A stretch of 64,000 bases of DNA. Source: Plantago ovata. Its lineage: Eukaryota; Streptophyta; Magnoliopsida; Lamiales; Plantaginaceae. The translations under genes and the position numbers were made by a program. The first letter of the stretch is position 1. Each line of letters opens with the position of its first letter. The notes beneath the pieces were generated by a model, which was not told where the DNA came from, searched no databases, and saw only the letters and a program-made list of their open reading frames with translations. Where the stretch lies: assembly GCA_028274465.1 (NCBI GenBank), contig CM051458.1, positions 19,731,566-19,795,565 on the forward strand, written 5' to 3'. Positions 30,496-41,350 of the stretch are shown here, piece after piece.

Positions 30496-31807
30496 TGATG
30501 AATGTGTATTTTACGCTTTCATTCGAGTCTTTTTCACCTATTTTAGCTATCCTCTATGTTAATTTAGCTATCTTTTAGTACATTTTATTAGAATAGTGTC
30601 ACGTTTCCCTTTAGATTTTATTTTACAGGTTTTGGTTGAAATTCAAAGATTTCCGGGCAATTATATTAAAGTTGACAAGGAATTGGTGTTCCAGAAGCCT
30701 CTTTGGAGTATCTGAAGGTTTCCGGATAGGATTTGAAGTCTAGGGGCCGAATCTGGAGGTTAGAAGGCTACTAGAAGTCAGAAACCGAGTCCGAAAAGGG
30801 GAAGAAATCCAAAACCAGCGTCGAAAACGCGGAATTCCGGAAGAACACGCCGGGCGAACCGCCGCAGACGTGGGGCGAACCGCCCCACACCGGGCAAACC
30901 GCCGCGCGTGTGGGGCGAACCGCCCCACAGTATTTCGAAGCCTATATATAGTTGCTCAGTTTTCTCCGAAAATCATATCTTTCCAGACCTACTTTCTCAC
31001 CTCTCTCTATAGTTTTAGGTAGGGACTTCCCAGAGCCTGTTCTGGGGGTCCGTAGCTTAGGGGATACTTTTTCATAGCAGTTTGGAGCTCGTAGGATCGC
31101 AATCATCCAGAGATTGACAACCTTCGGTAACCTTGTATCTTACAGTTTTATTCTACTTATTTTATTATATTCTTTCAACATGTTTTCTTCTATGATTTCT
31201 GTTGATTGCATGCCTATTATGAGTAGCTAAACTTATCGTTGGTGGTAGTATGTGAATTCTTAGCGAAGGAAAGATAATCATGCTAATGGCTATATCGCGC
31301 ATTATACTCCGTGTCATTGCTTTATTTCGTTGATCAGGCACAGCCTAAATTCTCGTATGTTGTATTAATTATTATGCACAATTGGACACTTGTCGACCAT
31401 CAGACCAATTATCTTCGTGGTGTTGAATAATTACGGAACACATTAGGACAATAGTGATTGACTTGTCAGACCAATTATCTTCGTAGTGCTTAATATTTGC
31501 AACAGGACACTAGATTGATTCAAAGATCTCTATGCAAGACCGAGGAATTTATGCATGATTATCGACCCGTTATGTTAAGAAGGACCATACTATTACCAAT
31601 CTCCATTATCTGCTAGAAACCCCCTTTTGCTATCTGTCTGATGTTTTGTATTCTCTTGTTAAATAGATAAAGCTAGTTATAGTCCTGAGAGAACGACACT
31701 CGAGTCATTCTACTGCTACACTATGGTTTTCGTTGTAGTTGTGGATTGCCTTTGGCTAATTACAAATTTATTTGCTTGAATTCGGAGCACGACATCCGCG
31801 TTCATCA
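30496..31807 (+). repeat. Element C 3' LTR
   Basis: 1312 bp, matching 22098-23389 almost throughout. The GC-rich repeat block (about 30848-30930) has more units than the 5' copy, which explains most of the length difference. CTATATATAG lies near 30942. Confidence 0.9.
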
Positions 31808-31812
31808 GAAAC

Positions 31813-33098
31813 CCACTTTCTTCTTCTTCTTCTTCTAAAGGGTCAAGTACCACTTCTCCCGCGGGAATTTCTGGGGTGCTATCCATTATTTCAACTAGTT
31901 CCCTTGCTTCTTCGGTCATGTAGCACGTCTCAGCTCGCATTGTTAGTGCCTCCTCAAGTGGTTCACGATTACCATGGCAATGATGAAATACGGGAATTAC
32001 GGATTCGTAGCAATCGACAAATTTTAACTCCTCTGTAACTTCCTTATCTCTGATGCTACATCCTACCAACTCAATCTTCTCGCCCATTACCTCCATGGTT
32101 ATTTTCTTGCCCTTAAGTTCAAGGCATGTGTTGGTAGTTGCCATGAATGGTCTCCCAAGTAGTACTACGTGCTCATGGATATGGCTCTTTCCCTCGTCCG
32201 CGGACTTCATTACTACAAAATTAGCTGGGATTATCAATTTGTCCACTTTCACAAGGATGTCTTCTATTATCCCGACTGGCCTGTTCACACTTTGGTCCGC
32301 CATTTGGACGACCATATCAGTTGGTGTCAATTCTTCGAGTTCCAGGGCCTTGTATACTGAATACGGCATTAAGTTAATGCTAGCTCCTAAGTCAAGCATT
32401 GCCTTTGTAGTTCGTCCATTCCCTAAGGCGATGTCGATGATGAAGCTTCCAGGATCCTTTTTCTTCATGGGCAATCCGGCAATTGAGTTGACTGTTTCAA
32501 CCCCATTCACTTCCTTTCCTGAAGTAATCCTTTTGTTCTTGATCTCACGAAAGAATTTCGTATAAGCTGGTATATTCTGGATTAACTCTAAGAGAGGCAC
32601 ATTGACTTCCACTTTTGACAGGCGTTGGAATAGGGGTGAATCTTGAATATCCTTCTTGGCTGGTTTGATCCGACTTGGGTATGGCACATGTGGCTTCGGA
32701 GGCACATATGGATTGGGAGATTTGTGAAGTTCTCCTGGCATATTAGTTCCTACCTCGACTTCGTCATCATCTATGTCTATTACAGATGGCCTTGGTTCAA
32801 CATTCCTTTCCAGGACTTCTTGAGGTTCTTTAGAACTTCCGCTAACCTCTTATTCTGTGCTTGGTCCTGTATCATCGATCTCAGTAGATTCCACCCGTTC
32901 AGGACGTACGAAGTTAGGAATTTTGGTCATCTTGCCTCCTCGGAGTAGTAGATTCACCTCTTCGCACTCATTCTCCTTAGTAGCAACAGTTGGAGGTTGC
33001 TTGGGATCAGTTTCATGTGTCTCATCGGGAGGACTAGGATTGTCCGGTTCCCTGGAGTTGGGGGGTGATTCTCTCCTTATCTCGGGTGGTTTGCTCAC
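31813..33098 (-). CDS. Element B protease region
   Basis: On the minus strand, Pro-rich sequence (PPKPHVPYPSRIKP) is followed by NVPLLELIQNIPAYTKF and the protease active site AMLDLGASINLMP, then VVLLGRPFMATTNT. This order is the standard Athila gag-protease junction and protease. Upstream Pro/Glu-rich sequence (32850-33098) belongs to the linker. Element C lies directly after it, between protease and reverse transcriptase. Confidence 0.85.
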
Positions 33099-33676
33099 TA
33101 CTTCCTGGGGGTATCCTCGACTGCTTTACAACACCTTCCACACTTCAGTAGGCTAAGCTCTTCGATAAGTTGCTCAGTTACTTCGATCGCTTTGAAAGCC
33201 TTCTCGATGCGAAGATTGTTCTCAGCTTGCCATGCGTGTGCTATCTCGAAAACACTCTCAATGGCTTTAATCCCTGCGTAAAACGCAAGTTCTTCCTCCT
33301 CACTGATGTCTTCGTCCTCAGAATATTCTTCGTATAACTCGTCAGTTTCGTCTCGATTTGAGTATATGTTGGCGACTACATTCGACATTATTTTCTCGGA
33401 TTGTGCGCAACCATTGGCGTAATTTTGAAAGACCTTCACTGCCTCTTCAACTGTACATTCTTCTAAACCTCCACACATCCCATCCACTTGAAGCCTAACT
33501 TCGTCTCGTAGTCCTCCAACAAAAAACCAAATTAGCTCCCCATCGTCGAAACGGTGGTGGGGGCACTCACGTTTATACAGCTCAAAACGTTCATAGGTGT
33601 CACAGAACCGCTCGTATTCTCCTTGCTTGAAGTATTCGATCCGATTCCGTAGTGCAATCGTCTCATGGTAAGGCAT
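33099..33676 (-). CDS. Element B gag, C-terminal half
   Basis: The domain continues from 35093-35427 on the other side of solo LTR D. Here it reads RIEYFKQGEYERFCDTYERF and CPHHRFDDGELIWFFVGGL, the second half of an Athila gag domain, followed by an acidic tail. It is interrupted from its N-terminal half by D. Confidence 0.82.
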
Positions 33677-33681
33677 GAAAC

Positions 33682-35087
33682 TGATGAACGTATTTTTGAC
33701 GCATTCACCTTGTCTTTTTTACCTTCTTTTGCTATCTTCTAGCCTTGTTTTTTGGTTAGTTTTGTAGAATAGTGTCACGTTTTGTGTTTTCTGCATTTTC
33801 AGGCACTTAGGTACTGAAACGGCGTTTTTGGAGCTAAAAACGAGCCTTTTTGATGGAAAAGATGGCCCCGTTGAAGTTCCCCAATCTCCGTGGCTTGTTC
33901 GTGAGTGTCTGAGCCTCAATAAGCATTGAGAAGGATGAGTCCAAGGCACCCGAGGGCCGTACGAGGGCAAAAAGATTGAGTTTGAAGACAAAAATCTGTC
34001 CAGGAGCCAAGCTAAGCGCCTGGAATAGTGAAGCGCTCCGCTTCATTTTCCAGGAGCTTTGGCACAGCAGCCAAGCGAAGCGCTTGGAGGCCCAAGCGCT
34101 TCGCTTGCCAAGCTCTCCGCTTGGCCTCTCCAAGCGGTCCGCTTGGCAGCGGTTACGTTTTCGGATTTTCCTTCTTAGATCTGATCTTCAGTTACTTTTT
34201 GGATACTTTTGAACACTAGCTTCGTTTTGGAGAGCTCCTAAGCCCCAAAACTCAGAGAAAACTCAGATTACATTGTATTTTAGATTGGATTAAAGGTTTT
34301 GGCATAGGATTGCATCCATTGTTTCATCTACGGAGAGGTTTTCATCAATACCCACCGATTAGTGACAGCTTGGTGGTAACATTGTATCATTATCTCTTGT
34401 CTAGTAGTTTGATTTGATGTATTCTATTTACAATTCATATGATTTGATGTCTATGTTGATGAATATGAGTAGCTAAATCCTTTGTGTTGGTGGTAGAATG
34501 TAGAATATGCATGCTATGGGTTATGTTTATGCTTACATGAGATTGTGATTCAATCTTGCTGCAAATTCCTTCATATGATTCTTAGTTGCCTATAAAATAT
34601 ATTCGAATTGAGTATAGTGACAAACGCTTGGTCAATGAAAGCTATAGGATTGTATGTTAGAGATTTGCAGCATGCTAGATAAATGGTGTTAGTGACAAGC
34701 ACCTCTAAAGTATTGATAGTGGTCTTTTATGATGTGTGTCTTGAAAGTTACCTAGACGAGTTGCTTAGCAGACTTGATCGAAGGTTTTACGCACTGAACT
34801 TGTGAGCATATTCGTAACCCATGCATGTGTATTTGATTTCTACCACCAACCGTTTTCCAAACTTGATTACAACAATCTGATTTCTCGTTGCTTTGTTCTA
34901 AGAAAACAATTCCATAAACACTTGAACTCGTTGTCTGAAATAACTAGAAAAAACCACAAACAAAGCCACGTTAGGTCCCGAGAGAACGACACTCGGGGAA
35001 AACTTGCCATTGCACTCTAGTTTGTGTAGTGATAAGTGTTCTTTGGCTTTTAAACAAATTTAATTGGTGAAAAACGACATCATCAGA
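33682..35087 (+). mobile_element. Solo LTR D (Athila-like, related family) in element B gag
   Basis: 1406 bp starting TGATGAACGTATTTTTGACG and ending CGACATCATCA, with a 5-bp target duplication GAAAC (33677-33681 and 35088-35092). It shares layout and motifs with the LTRs of B and C (GTGTCACGTTT near 33770, GAGAACGACACTCG near 34982), but is diverged. GC-rich repeats of the type AAGCG(C/G)TTGG lie at 34060-34150. Solo LTRs arise by recombination between the two LTRs of a full element. Confidence 0.88.
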
Positions 35088-35092
35088 AACGT

Positions 35093-35427
35093 GCCAAGAA
35101 CTCCTCTACTACTTGGCTCCAGGTCTTCAATGATCCTGGTGCTAACCTTGCTATCCATTTCCTTGGTTCATATCCCAAAGCAAAAGGAAATAATTTCCTG
35201 CATAGTTGATCCTCGGTGAACCCTTTTGCTGGAACGTTTGCTATTTCCTCTTCATAGGACCTGATGAAGCTTATTAGATTCATATCCTCTCCTTCTTCGA
35301 ACCTTGGTATCCTTCTCACTATGGTGTTTGTTACCTCATACCCCGATAACTCTTCTTCTAGGTATATAGCTGACCCCCTCCTGACTTGCGAGAACGTAGG
35401 TGTCAAGCGGGCTTTCAAGGTCGTCAT
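35093..35427 (-). CDS. Element B gag, N-terminal half
   Basis: MTTLKARLTPTFSQVRRGSA starts a frame with DMNLISFIRSYEEEI and RKLFPFALGYEPRKWIARLA, an Athila-type gag. It is preceded by about 240 bases of leader and the primer site. Its second half lies at 33099-33676 beyond solo LTR D. Confidence 0.82.
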
Positions 35428-35682
35428 ACCTGGAAATCTGTATCAGGAGTAACTCAAAACTAAAAATTAGCCTCGTTAGAAATTTCGAAAATCGAGAATA
35501 TTTCAAGATATCAAATACTACTAAGGCTAGGAAAGGAGAATTTGAAACAGACTAGGAAAGCGGTATCACAGAGTGAGATTAAAAAGGAAAACTAAAACTA
35601 GTAGAATTAGGAATCGAAAGCTGAAAATATAAATAAATTAAATCAGAAAAAAGGAGTATAGTCCCCGGCAACGGCGCCAATT

Positions 35683-36981
35683 TGATGAACGCGCTGGTGT
35701 CGTGTTCCAACGCGAACGGATCAAATAAATTTGTTATTTAGCCAAAGGCAATCCACAACTACAACGAAAACCGTAGTGTAGCAGTAGAATGACTCGAGTG
35801 TCGTTCTCTCAGGACTATAACTAGCTTTATCTATTTAACTAGAGAATATAAAAACAGCAGACGTAAAAGCAAAGAGTTTTTCTAACAGATAATGGAGATT
35901 GGTGATAGTATGATCCTTCAAAGCATAACGGGTCAATAATCATGCGTAAATTCCTCGGTCTTGCATGGAGATCTTTGATCAATCTAATGTCCTGTTGTAA
36001 ATATTAAGCACTACGAAGATAATGGTACTGACAAGTCAATCACTATTGTCCTATTGTGTTCCGTAATTATTCAACACTACGAAGATATACATGCGAATAG
36101 GTCGACGAGGGTCCAATTGTGCATAATAATTAATACAACATACGAGAATTTAGGCTGAGCCTGATCAACGAAATAAAGCAATAACACGGAGTATAATGCG
36201 CGATATAGCCATTAGCATGATTATCTTCCCTTCGCTAAGAATTCACATACTACCACCAACGATAAGTTTAGCTACTCATAATAGGCATGCAATCAACAGA
36301 AATCATAGAAGAAAACATATTGAAAGATATATTAAAATAAGTAGAATAAACCGTAAGATACAATGTTACCGAAGGTTGTCAATCTCTGAAGAATTGCGAT
36401 CCTACAAGCTCCAATCTGCTATGAAAAAGTGTCCCCTAAGCTACGAACCCCCAGAACAGGCTCTGGGAAGTCCCTACCTAAAACTACAGAGAAAGGTGAG
36501 AAAGTAGGTCTGGAAAAGTATGAATTTCGGAGAAAACTGAGCAACTATATATAGGCCTCGAATAAGTGTGGGGCGGTTCGCCCCACACACGGGCGGTTCG
36601 CCCCACATCTGGGGCGGTTCGCCCGGAGAAAATCTCGCGGAATTCTAGCATTTTCGACGCGTTTTTGGATTTCTTCCCCTTTTCGGATTCGGTTTCTGAC
36701 TTCTAGTGGCCTTCTAACCTCCAGATTCGGCCCCTAGACTCCAAATCCTATCCGGAAACCTTCAGATACTCCAAATAGGCTTCTGGAACACCAATTCCTT
36801 GTCAACTTCAATATAATTGCCCGGAAATCCTCGATTTTCAACCAAAACCTGTAAAATAAAATCTAAAGGGAAACGTGACACTATTCTAACAAAATGTACT
36901 AAAATATAGCTAAATTAACATAGAGGATAGCTAAAATAGGTGAAAAAGACTCAAATGAAAGTGTAAAATACACATTCATCA
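35683..36981 (-). repeat. Element B LTR, 5' copy in element orientation
   Basis: 1299 bp, nearly identical to 16382-17669 apart from short indels, among them the number of GGGGCGGTTCGCCCC units (36577-36625, fewer here). The minus-strand TATA box CTATATATAG lies near 36545-36554. Confidence 0.88.
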
Positions 36982-37450
36982 ATGTCCCAAAGATGACTTT
37001 CCGTTACCAATACCAGAACTCATGATTGACGCTACCACTGGCCACGAAGCATTATCCTTCATGGATGGATCGTCGGGATATAATCAAATACGTATGGATC
37101 CCAGAGATGAAGAGTTAACAGCTTTCCGCACCCCAAAAGGAATATACTGCTACAAAGTGATGCCATTCGGCCTAAAGAATGCTGGCGCCACTTACCAAAG
37201 GGCTATGCAGAAGATATTCGATGACATGATCCACAAAACGTTGAGTGTTATGTTGATGATTTGGTAGTAAAATCAAAGGAAAGAAAGACCATTTGCAAGA
37301 TTTAAGGCAGATTTTTGAACGGTTACGAAGGTACCAATTGAGAATGAACCCCTTAAAATGTGCATTCGGTGTTACATCGGGGAAGTTCTTAGGCTTTATT
37401 GTCCGACAAAGGGGAATTGAGATTGAACAGCAAAGATTGACGCAATCATG
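36982..37450 (+). CDS. Element A reverse transcriptase, continued after element B
   Basis: From the insertion point the sequence reads PKDDFPLPIPELMIDAT, LSFMDGSSGYNQIRM (first catalytic Asp block), and MPFGLKNAGATYQRAM. The second catalytic block (YVDD type) lies near 37250. These are the standard reverse transcriptase motifs of Ty3/gypsy. Confidence 0.82.
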
Positions 37451-38545
37451 AAGATGCCTGAACCAACAAACATACACCAACTTAAGAGCTTACAAGGAAA
37501 AGTAGCATATCTCCGAAGGTTTATATCCAACCTTGCAGAGAGGTGCCAACCATTTAGCCGTCTTATGAAAAAGGACGCTCCGTTTGAATGGGATGAGGCT
37601 TGTAGCAATGCATTTAAATGCATTAAATCATATCTCATGAATCCTCTAGTTTTGGCAGCTCCAATACGAGGATGCCCACTGATTCTATATATCTCCGCGC
37701 AGGAACGTTCTGTAGGAGCATTACTTGCCCAAGAAAACGACAATGGAAAGGAGAATGCACTCTACTACTTGAGTCGGATGATGACACCAAATGAGGTCAA
37801 ATACTCTCCCTTTGAAAAACTTTGCTTAGCCCTCATCTTTGTGATTCAGAAACTGAAGCACTACTTCGAAGCCCATACCATACATCTTGTCTCAAAAGCA
37901 AACCCACTCAAGTATGTAATGTCAAAACCAGTCCTGTCTGACAGACTCTCTAGATGGTACCTGCAGATTCAGCAATTCGAGATCATATATGTACCACAAA
38001 AGGCAGTGAAAGGACAAGTTTTAGCCGATTTTCTCGCGGACCACCCGATTCCTGCAGAATGGGAACTAATTGATGACTTGCCCGATGAGGAGGCGATGGT
38101 AGTCAAAGTTACTCCTGCGTGGACAATGTACTTCGACGGAGCCTCGCATAAGAATGGGGCTGGAGCTGGAATCATATTCCTCTCGCCCAATGGGGAGGTT
38201 ATACCTTACTCGTTCACCTTGACTCAAAATTGTTCCAACAACGTCGCAGAATACCAAGCATTGATTCTTGGTTTAGAAATGGCGGTTGAAGCAAAAAGAT
38301 GTCATCTTAATGTCTATCGGGATTCCAAATTAGTAGTTAATCAACTGCTAGGAGCTTACGATGTGAAAAAGCCTGAACTACTCCCATATGTTAGCTATGC
38401 TAGAAAACTGATTGGATGCCTGGGACACGTGTTGATAGAACACATCCCACGAGGAGATAATGGGCGAGCTGATGCTCTAGCAAAACTCGCTTCCACTCTT
38501 GCAATACCCGACAAAAGAATCCATGTGCTCGTTCGTCAAGATTAG
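37448..38545 (+). CDS. Element A RNase H and archaeal-type second RNase H
   Basis: The 365-residue frame starts in the reverse transcriptase thumb (IHQLKSLQGKVAYLRRFISN). The Ty3-type RNase H spans about residues 65-190 (LILYISAQERSVGALL, YYLSRMM, SPFEKLCLALIF). An added RNase H spans about residues 225-350 (MYFDGASHKNGAGAGI, NNVAEYQALILGLEMA, IPRGDNGRADALAKLA), with the D-E-D-type pattern of archaeal/plant RNase HI. This second domain defines the Tat lineage. Confidence 0.88.
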   Translation: MKMPEPTNIHQLKSLQGKVAYLRRFISNLAERCQPFSRLMKKDAPFEWDEACSNAFKCIKSYLMNPLVLAAPIRGCPLILYISAQERSVGALLAQENDNGKENALYYLSRMMTPNEVKYSPFEKLCLALIFVIQKLKHYFEAHTIHLVSKANPLKYVMSKPVLSDRLSRWYLQIQQFEIIYVPQKAVKGQVLADFLADHPIPAEWELIDDLPDEEAMVVKVTPAWTMYFDGASHKNGAGAGIIFLSPNGEVIPYSFTLTQNCSNNVAEYQALILGLEMAVEAKRCHLNVYRDSKLVVNQLLGAYDVKKPELLPYVSYARKLIGCLGHVLIEHIPRGDNGRADALAKLASTLAIPDKRIHVLVRQD

Positions 38546-38593
38546 GTTACTCCACCCACCGTCAACAATGATGAGGACAAGGATGAGAGTCAT

Positions 38594-39871
38594 GTGGTTG
38601 AAGTATATGAGATTGAAAAGGAGGACTGGCGGCAACCTTTGGTCGATTATCTAAAGTATAGAAAGTTGCCCAATGAACAACGCAGGAAAGCAGAAGTTAG
38701 ACGGCGTGCAGCTCGCTTCATATATTACAACGACACGCTCTATAGACGTTCCTTCAATGAAATCCTCCTACGATGCCTAAGCGATGAAGAAGCGATACAA
38801 GCCATGGAGGAAGCACACTCTGGAGTTTGTGGTGCCCATCAATCCGGCCCAAAACTACATTTCAGAATAAAGAGAATGGGTTATTATTGGCCAACTATGG
38901 TTCGAGACTGCATGGAGTATGCACAACGATGTCAACCTTGCCAATTCCATGCTAACTTCATTCACCAACCGCCTGAACCCCTACACCCAACCGTTGCTTC
39001 ATGGCCTTTTGATGCATGGGGGTTAGACATAGTAGGGCCAATGACCAAATCCTCTGGCGGTCATCTATATATCTTGGCAGCAACAGATTACTTCTCCAAG
39101 TGGGCCGAAGCAGTGCCTCTGAGGGAAGTAAAGAAAGAGAATGTGGCTGATTTCATCCGCTCCAATATCATCTACAGGTATGGAATCCCGCGGTACATAA
39201 TCACTGACAATGGAAAGCCATTCTGTAACAACGCCATTGATAAGTTGTGCCAAAAGTTTGACTTCAAGCAGAGGAAATCGTCAATGTACTACGCCGCAGC
39301 TAACGGCCTTGCTGAAGCCTTTAACAAAACTCTGTGCAACTTGCTGAAGAAAGTTGTGGCAAAATCAAAAAGGGATTGGCATGAGAGAATCGGAGAAGCA
39401 TTGTGGGCTTATAGGACAACACATCGAACCCCTACCCAAGCCACTCCTTACTCATTAGTATATGGGGTAGAGGCCGTCCTTCCGCTCGAGCAACAAATCC
39501 CATCGTTAAGGATAGCAATACAAGAAGGACTCACCGAGGATGACAATGTACGCCTAAGGATGGAAGAACTGGATTCACTCGATGAGAAAAGATTAGAGGC
39601 TCAGCAAAAACTTGAATGTTATCAAGCACGGATCTCAAGGGCATTCAACAAGAGAGTTCGTCCTCGATCCTTCCAAGTAGGAGAACTGGTACTCGCCGTA
39701 CGCAGGCCAATCATCACGACTCATAAGACTGGCAACAAGTTTACATCGAAGTGGGATGGACCATACGTCATCAAAGAAGCTTACACCAGCCATTCATATA
39801 AACTTGTTGCCGAAGATGGATTAAGAGTTGGTCCAATCAACGGTAAATTCCTGAAGAAGTACTATCCATAG
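38594..39871 (+). CDS. Element A integrase
   Basis: A 425-residue frame holds the zinc-binding domain (HSGVCGAHQSG ... RCQPCQ, about residues 75-125) and the integrase core (WGLDIVGPM and ITDNGKPF as Asp blocks; LAEAFNKTLCNLLKK as the Glu block). The C-terminus (KFTSKWDGPYVI) is the usual end in gypsy integrases. It inserts the element DNA. Confidence 0.88.
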   Translation: MVEVYEIEKEDWRQPLVDYLKYRKLPNEQRRKAEVRRRAARFIYYNDTLYRRSFNEILLRCLSDEEAIQAMEEAHSGVCGAHQSGPKLHFRIKRMGYYWPTMVRDCMEYAQRCQPCQFHANFIHQPPEPLHPTVASWPFDAWGLDIVGPMTKSSGGHLYILAATDYFSKWAEAVPLREVKKENVADFIRSNIIYRYGIPRYIITDNGKPFCNNAIDKLCQKFDFKQRKSSMYYAAANGLAEAFNKTLCNLLKKVVAKSKRDWHERIGEALWAYRTTHRTPTQATPYSLVYGVEAVLPLEQQIPSLRIAIQEGLTEDDNVRLRMEELDSLDEKRLEAQQKLECYQARISRAFNKRVRPRSFQVGELVLAVRRPIITTHKTGNKFTSKWDGPYVIKEAYTSHSYKLVAEDGLRVGPINGKFLKKYYP

Positions 39872-39879
39872 AATAGGTA

Positions 39880-40200
39880 AAAAAAAAAAAAAAAAAAATG
39901 GTATCCTCAAAATAAACAGGGATACTTCAAAAAAAACAAAAAAAAAACAAAAAAACAAAAAAAAAAGATACCCTCAAAATAAACAGGGGTACACAAAAGA
40001 ATAAAAAAAAAAAAGATATCCTCAAAATAAACAGGGATACTTCACAAAAAAAAAAAAAAAATAAAAAAAAGGTACCCTCAAAATAAACAGGGGTACAAAA
40101 AAAAAAAGGTATCCTCAAAATAAACACGGGTACACGCACCAAAAAAATAATAATAATAAAAAATAAAAAGAATCCTCAAAATAAACAGGGATACTTAAAA
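39880..40200. repeat. Six hairpin-forming repeats with A-rich spacers in element A
   Basis: The core TATCCTCAAAATAAACAGGG and its variant with TACCC...GGGTA occurs at about 39902, 39969, 40018, 40073, 40108 and 40171. Each core can fold as a short stem of 4-6 bp with an about 13-base loop. Spacers are A-rich and of variable length. The block starts directly after the integrase stop. Confidence 0.85.
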
Positions 40201-40639
40201 TACTCCTGACCCGCATGAGTATAAACTGTGTACGGTGACCACCAATGGAAGTACATGTGGTTAAAATGTTAACTCACCCCACTAAAGGCATTCTTAGTGG
40301 TTAAACTTGAAATACCCCACCTAGTCTAGGGTGGTTAAGCAATAGATACTCCTTGCCCGCATCAGTATAAACTGTGTACGCCCCCCCCCCCCCCCCTTTT
40401 CCCAATCTTCCCCATGGGAACATTGTTGAAGGTACGTAGGCAGCTTAGTCTTTTCTAAGTGCAGTCATACATATTAAAGTTATTTGTTTGATTGTCTCGA
40501 GTAATTGTTGATTAAAGAGCTTATAAGAGGCGAGAATAAAATATATTTTATTACTCCAAGGATAAACGATAACAGAATCTGATCAACGACAGTAAAAAAA
40601 TAAAAAATAAATAAAAAATAAATAAATAAATCATAATCT
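40201..40639. other. Spacer in element A with a duplicated motif and poly-C
   Basis: CCCGCATSAGTATAAACTGTG occurs twice (about 40210 and 40357). A run of about 17 C lies at 40381-40397, where length is probably unreliable. Nothing coding is visible. Confidence 0.55.
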
Positions 40640-41345
40640 CTAGTAAGGCCTCAAGTTCTTCAGTTCTTCATAAGCGACCGCAAGATTCGCCCTTGAAGTA
40701 TCCATGTTCTTTTTGGCCTCATCAATCGGTAGGAAGATCTTGTTCAAAGTGGCGGTTTCTTTCTCTATCCTGGTGACATCGGCAGTCACGGCTTGAAGTG
40801 ATTCCATCTTACGTTTCAAAGACGCTCCCTGCTTCTCTAACTTCTTTTGCAAGGATGCAATCTTCTTCTCTGTAGCCTCAACCGCTTTAGTTCCCTCAGC
40901 CATTTTGGTGTACGCTTCTTCAAGACGAGCATTAGCATCAGCAATTTGTTGCGCAAGCATGTTATCTGTAGGAGTGTCAGCGAGAATAGACCTTGCGGAG
41001 TCAAATGCATTGGCTTTCTCAAATACTGCATCAAAAGTGCTCTTCAAAAGGGATACATCAACACAATTAAAGCATTTCAATGTATCCAACACAGTCGGGA
41101 TTTCTCCCTCAAGAGATGAAAGGTCCTCCAAAGGCATTTTAGCAATCTTCTTGCTGAGACCTTCCCACAAGCGATCAACGCACTCCTTCTCCCAAGTAGT
41201 GACAAACGATTCACCATGAAATACAGACGCAGCAGGGCAATGTGCAGCACGGCGTGAACCTTCATCCTCACTGTCTATTGTAATGAGGTCTTTCTCAACA
41301 GGTGGTTTCGAGCTCACCACTTCTTGAAGTTCCTCATCAGCATTA
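40640..41345 (-). pseudogene. Antisense gene of element A: coiled-coil C-terminus
   Basis: A minus-strand frame of about 235 residues is rich in Glu, Lys and Ala with heptad-like stretches (AQQIADANARLEEAYTKMAE, KIASLQKKLEKQGASLKRKM), so it probably forms a coiled coil. It lies downstream of PMD sequence on the same strand and is the likely C-terminal part of that captured gene. Solo LTR E separates the two parts. Confidence 0.6.
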
Positions 41346-41350
41346 GCAAT

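Larger units (their letters stand above)
22098..31807 (+). mobile_element. Element C: gag-protease-only Athila-like relative inserted in element B
   Basis: LTRs at 22098-23389 and 30496-31807 are nearly identical to each other and close to those of B. The 5-bp target duplication is GAAAC (22093-22097 and 31808-31812). A primer site TTGGCGCCGCTGCCGGGGA (about 23392-23410) follows the left LTR. The interior holds gag, an aspartic protease, then an extra transcription unit, and no reverse transcriptase, RNase H or integrase is recognisable. It is therefore a non-autonomous form that could depend on B-type enzymes. It also contains the scaffold gap, so its true length is about 8.3 kb. Very young by LTR similarity. 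Confidence 0.88.
16382..36981 (-). mobile_element. Element B: Athila-like Ty3/gypsy retrotransposon inserted in element A
   Basis: LTRs lie at 16382-17669 and 35683-36981, starting TGATGAA and ending TTCATCA, with a 5-bp target duplication ATGTC (16377-16381 and 36982-36986). On the minus strand a primer site TTGGCGCCGTTGCCGGGG (35665-35682) follows the upstream LTR; this sequence is typical of Athila/Tat relatives. Gag, protease, a long reverse transcriptase-RNase H-integrase frame and a noncoding 3' region follow. Element C and solo LTR D lie within it. Without them B is about 9.5 kb. The LTRs are very similar apart from short indels, so it is young. It has few breaks apart from the insertions. 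Confidence 0.9.

Noticed and set aside
39880-40200. CRISPR-like look of regularly repeated cores with spacers
   Set aside because: The spacers are simple A-rich runs of variable length, there are only six units, and this is a plant retrotransposon. It is a tandem stem-loop array.
40847-41219. Plus-strand frames over the coiled-coil region, and similar frames opposite elements B and C
   Set aside because: They are antisense shadows of better supported frames with family motifs on the other strand.
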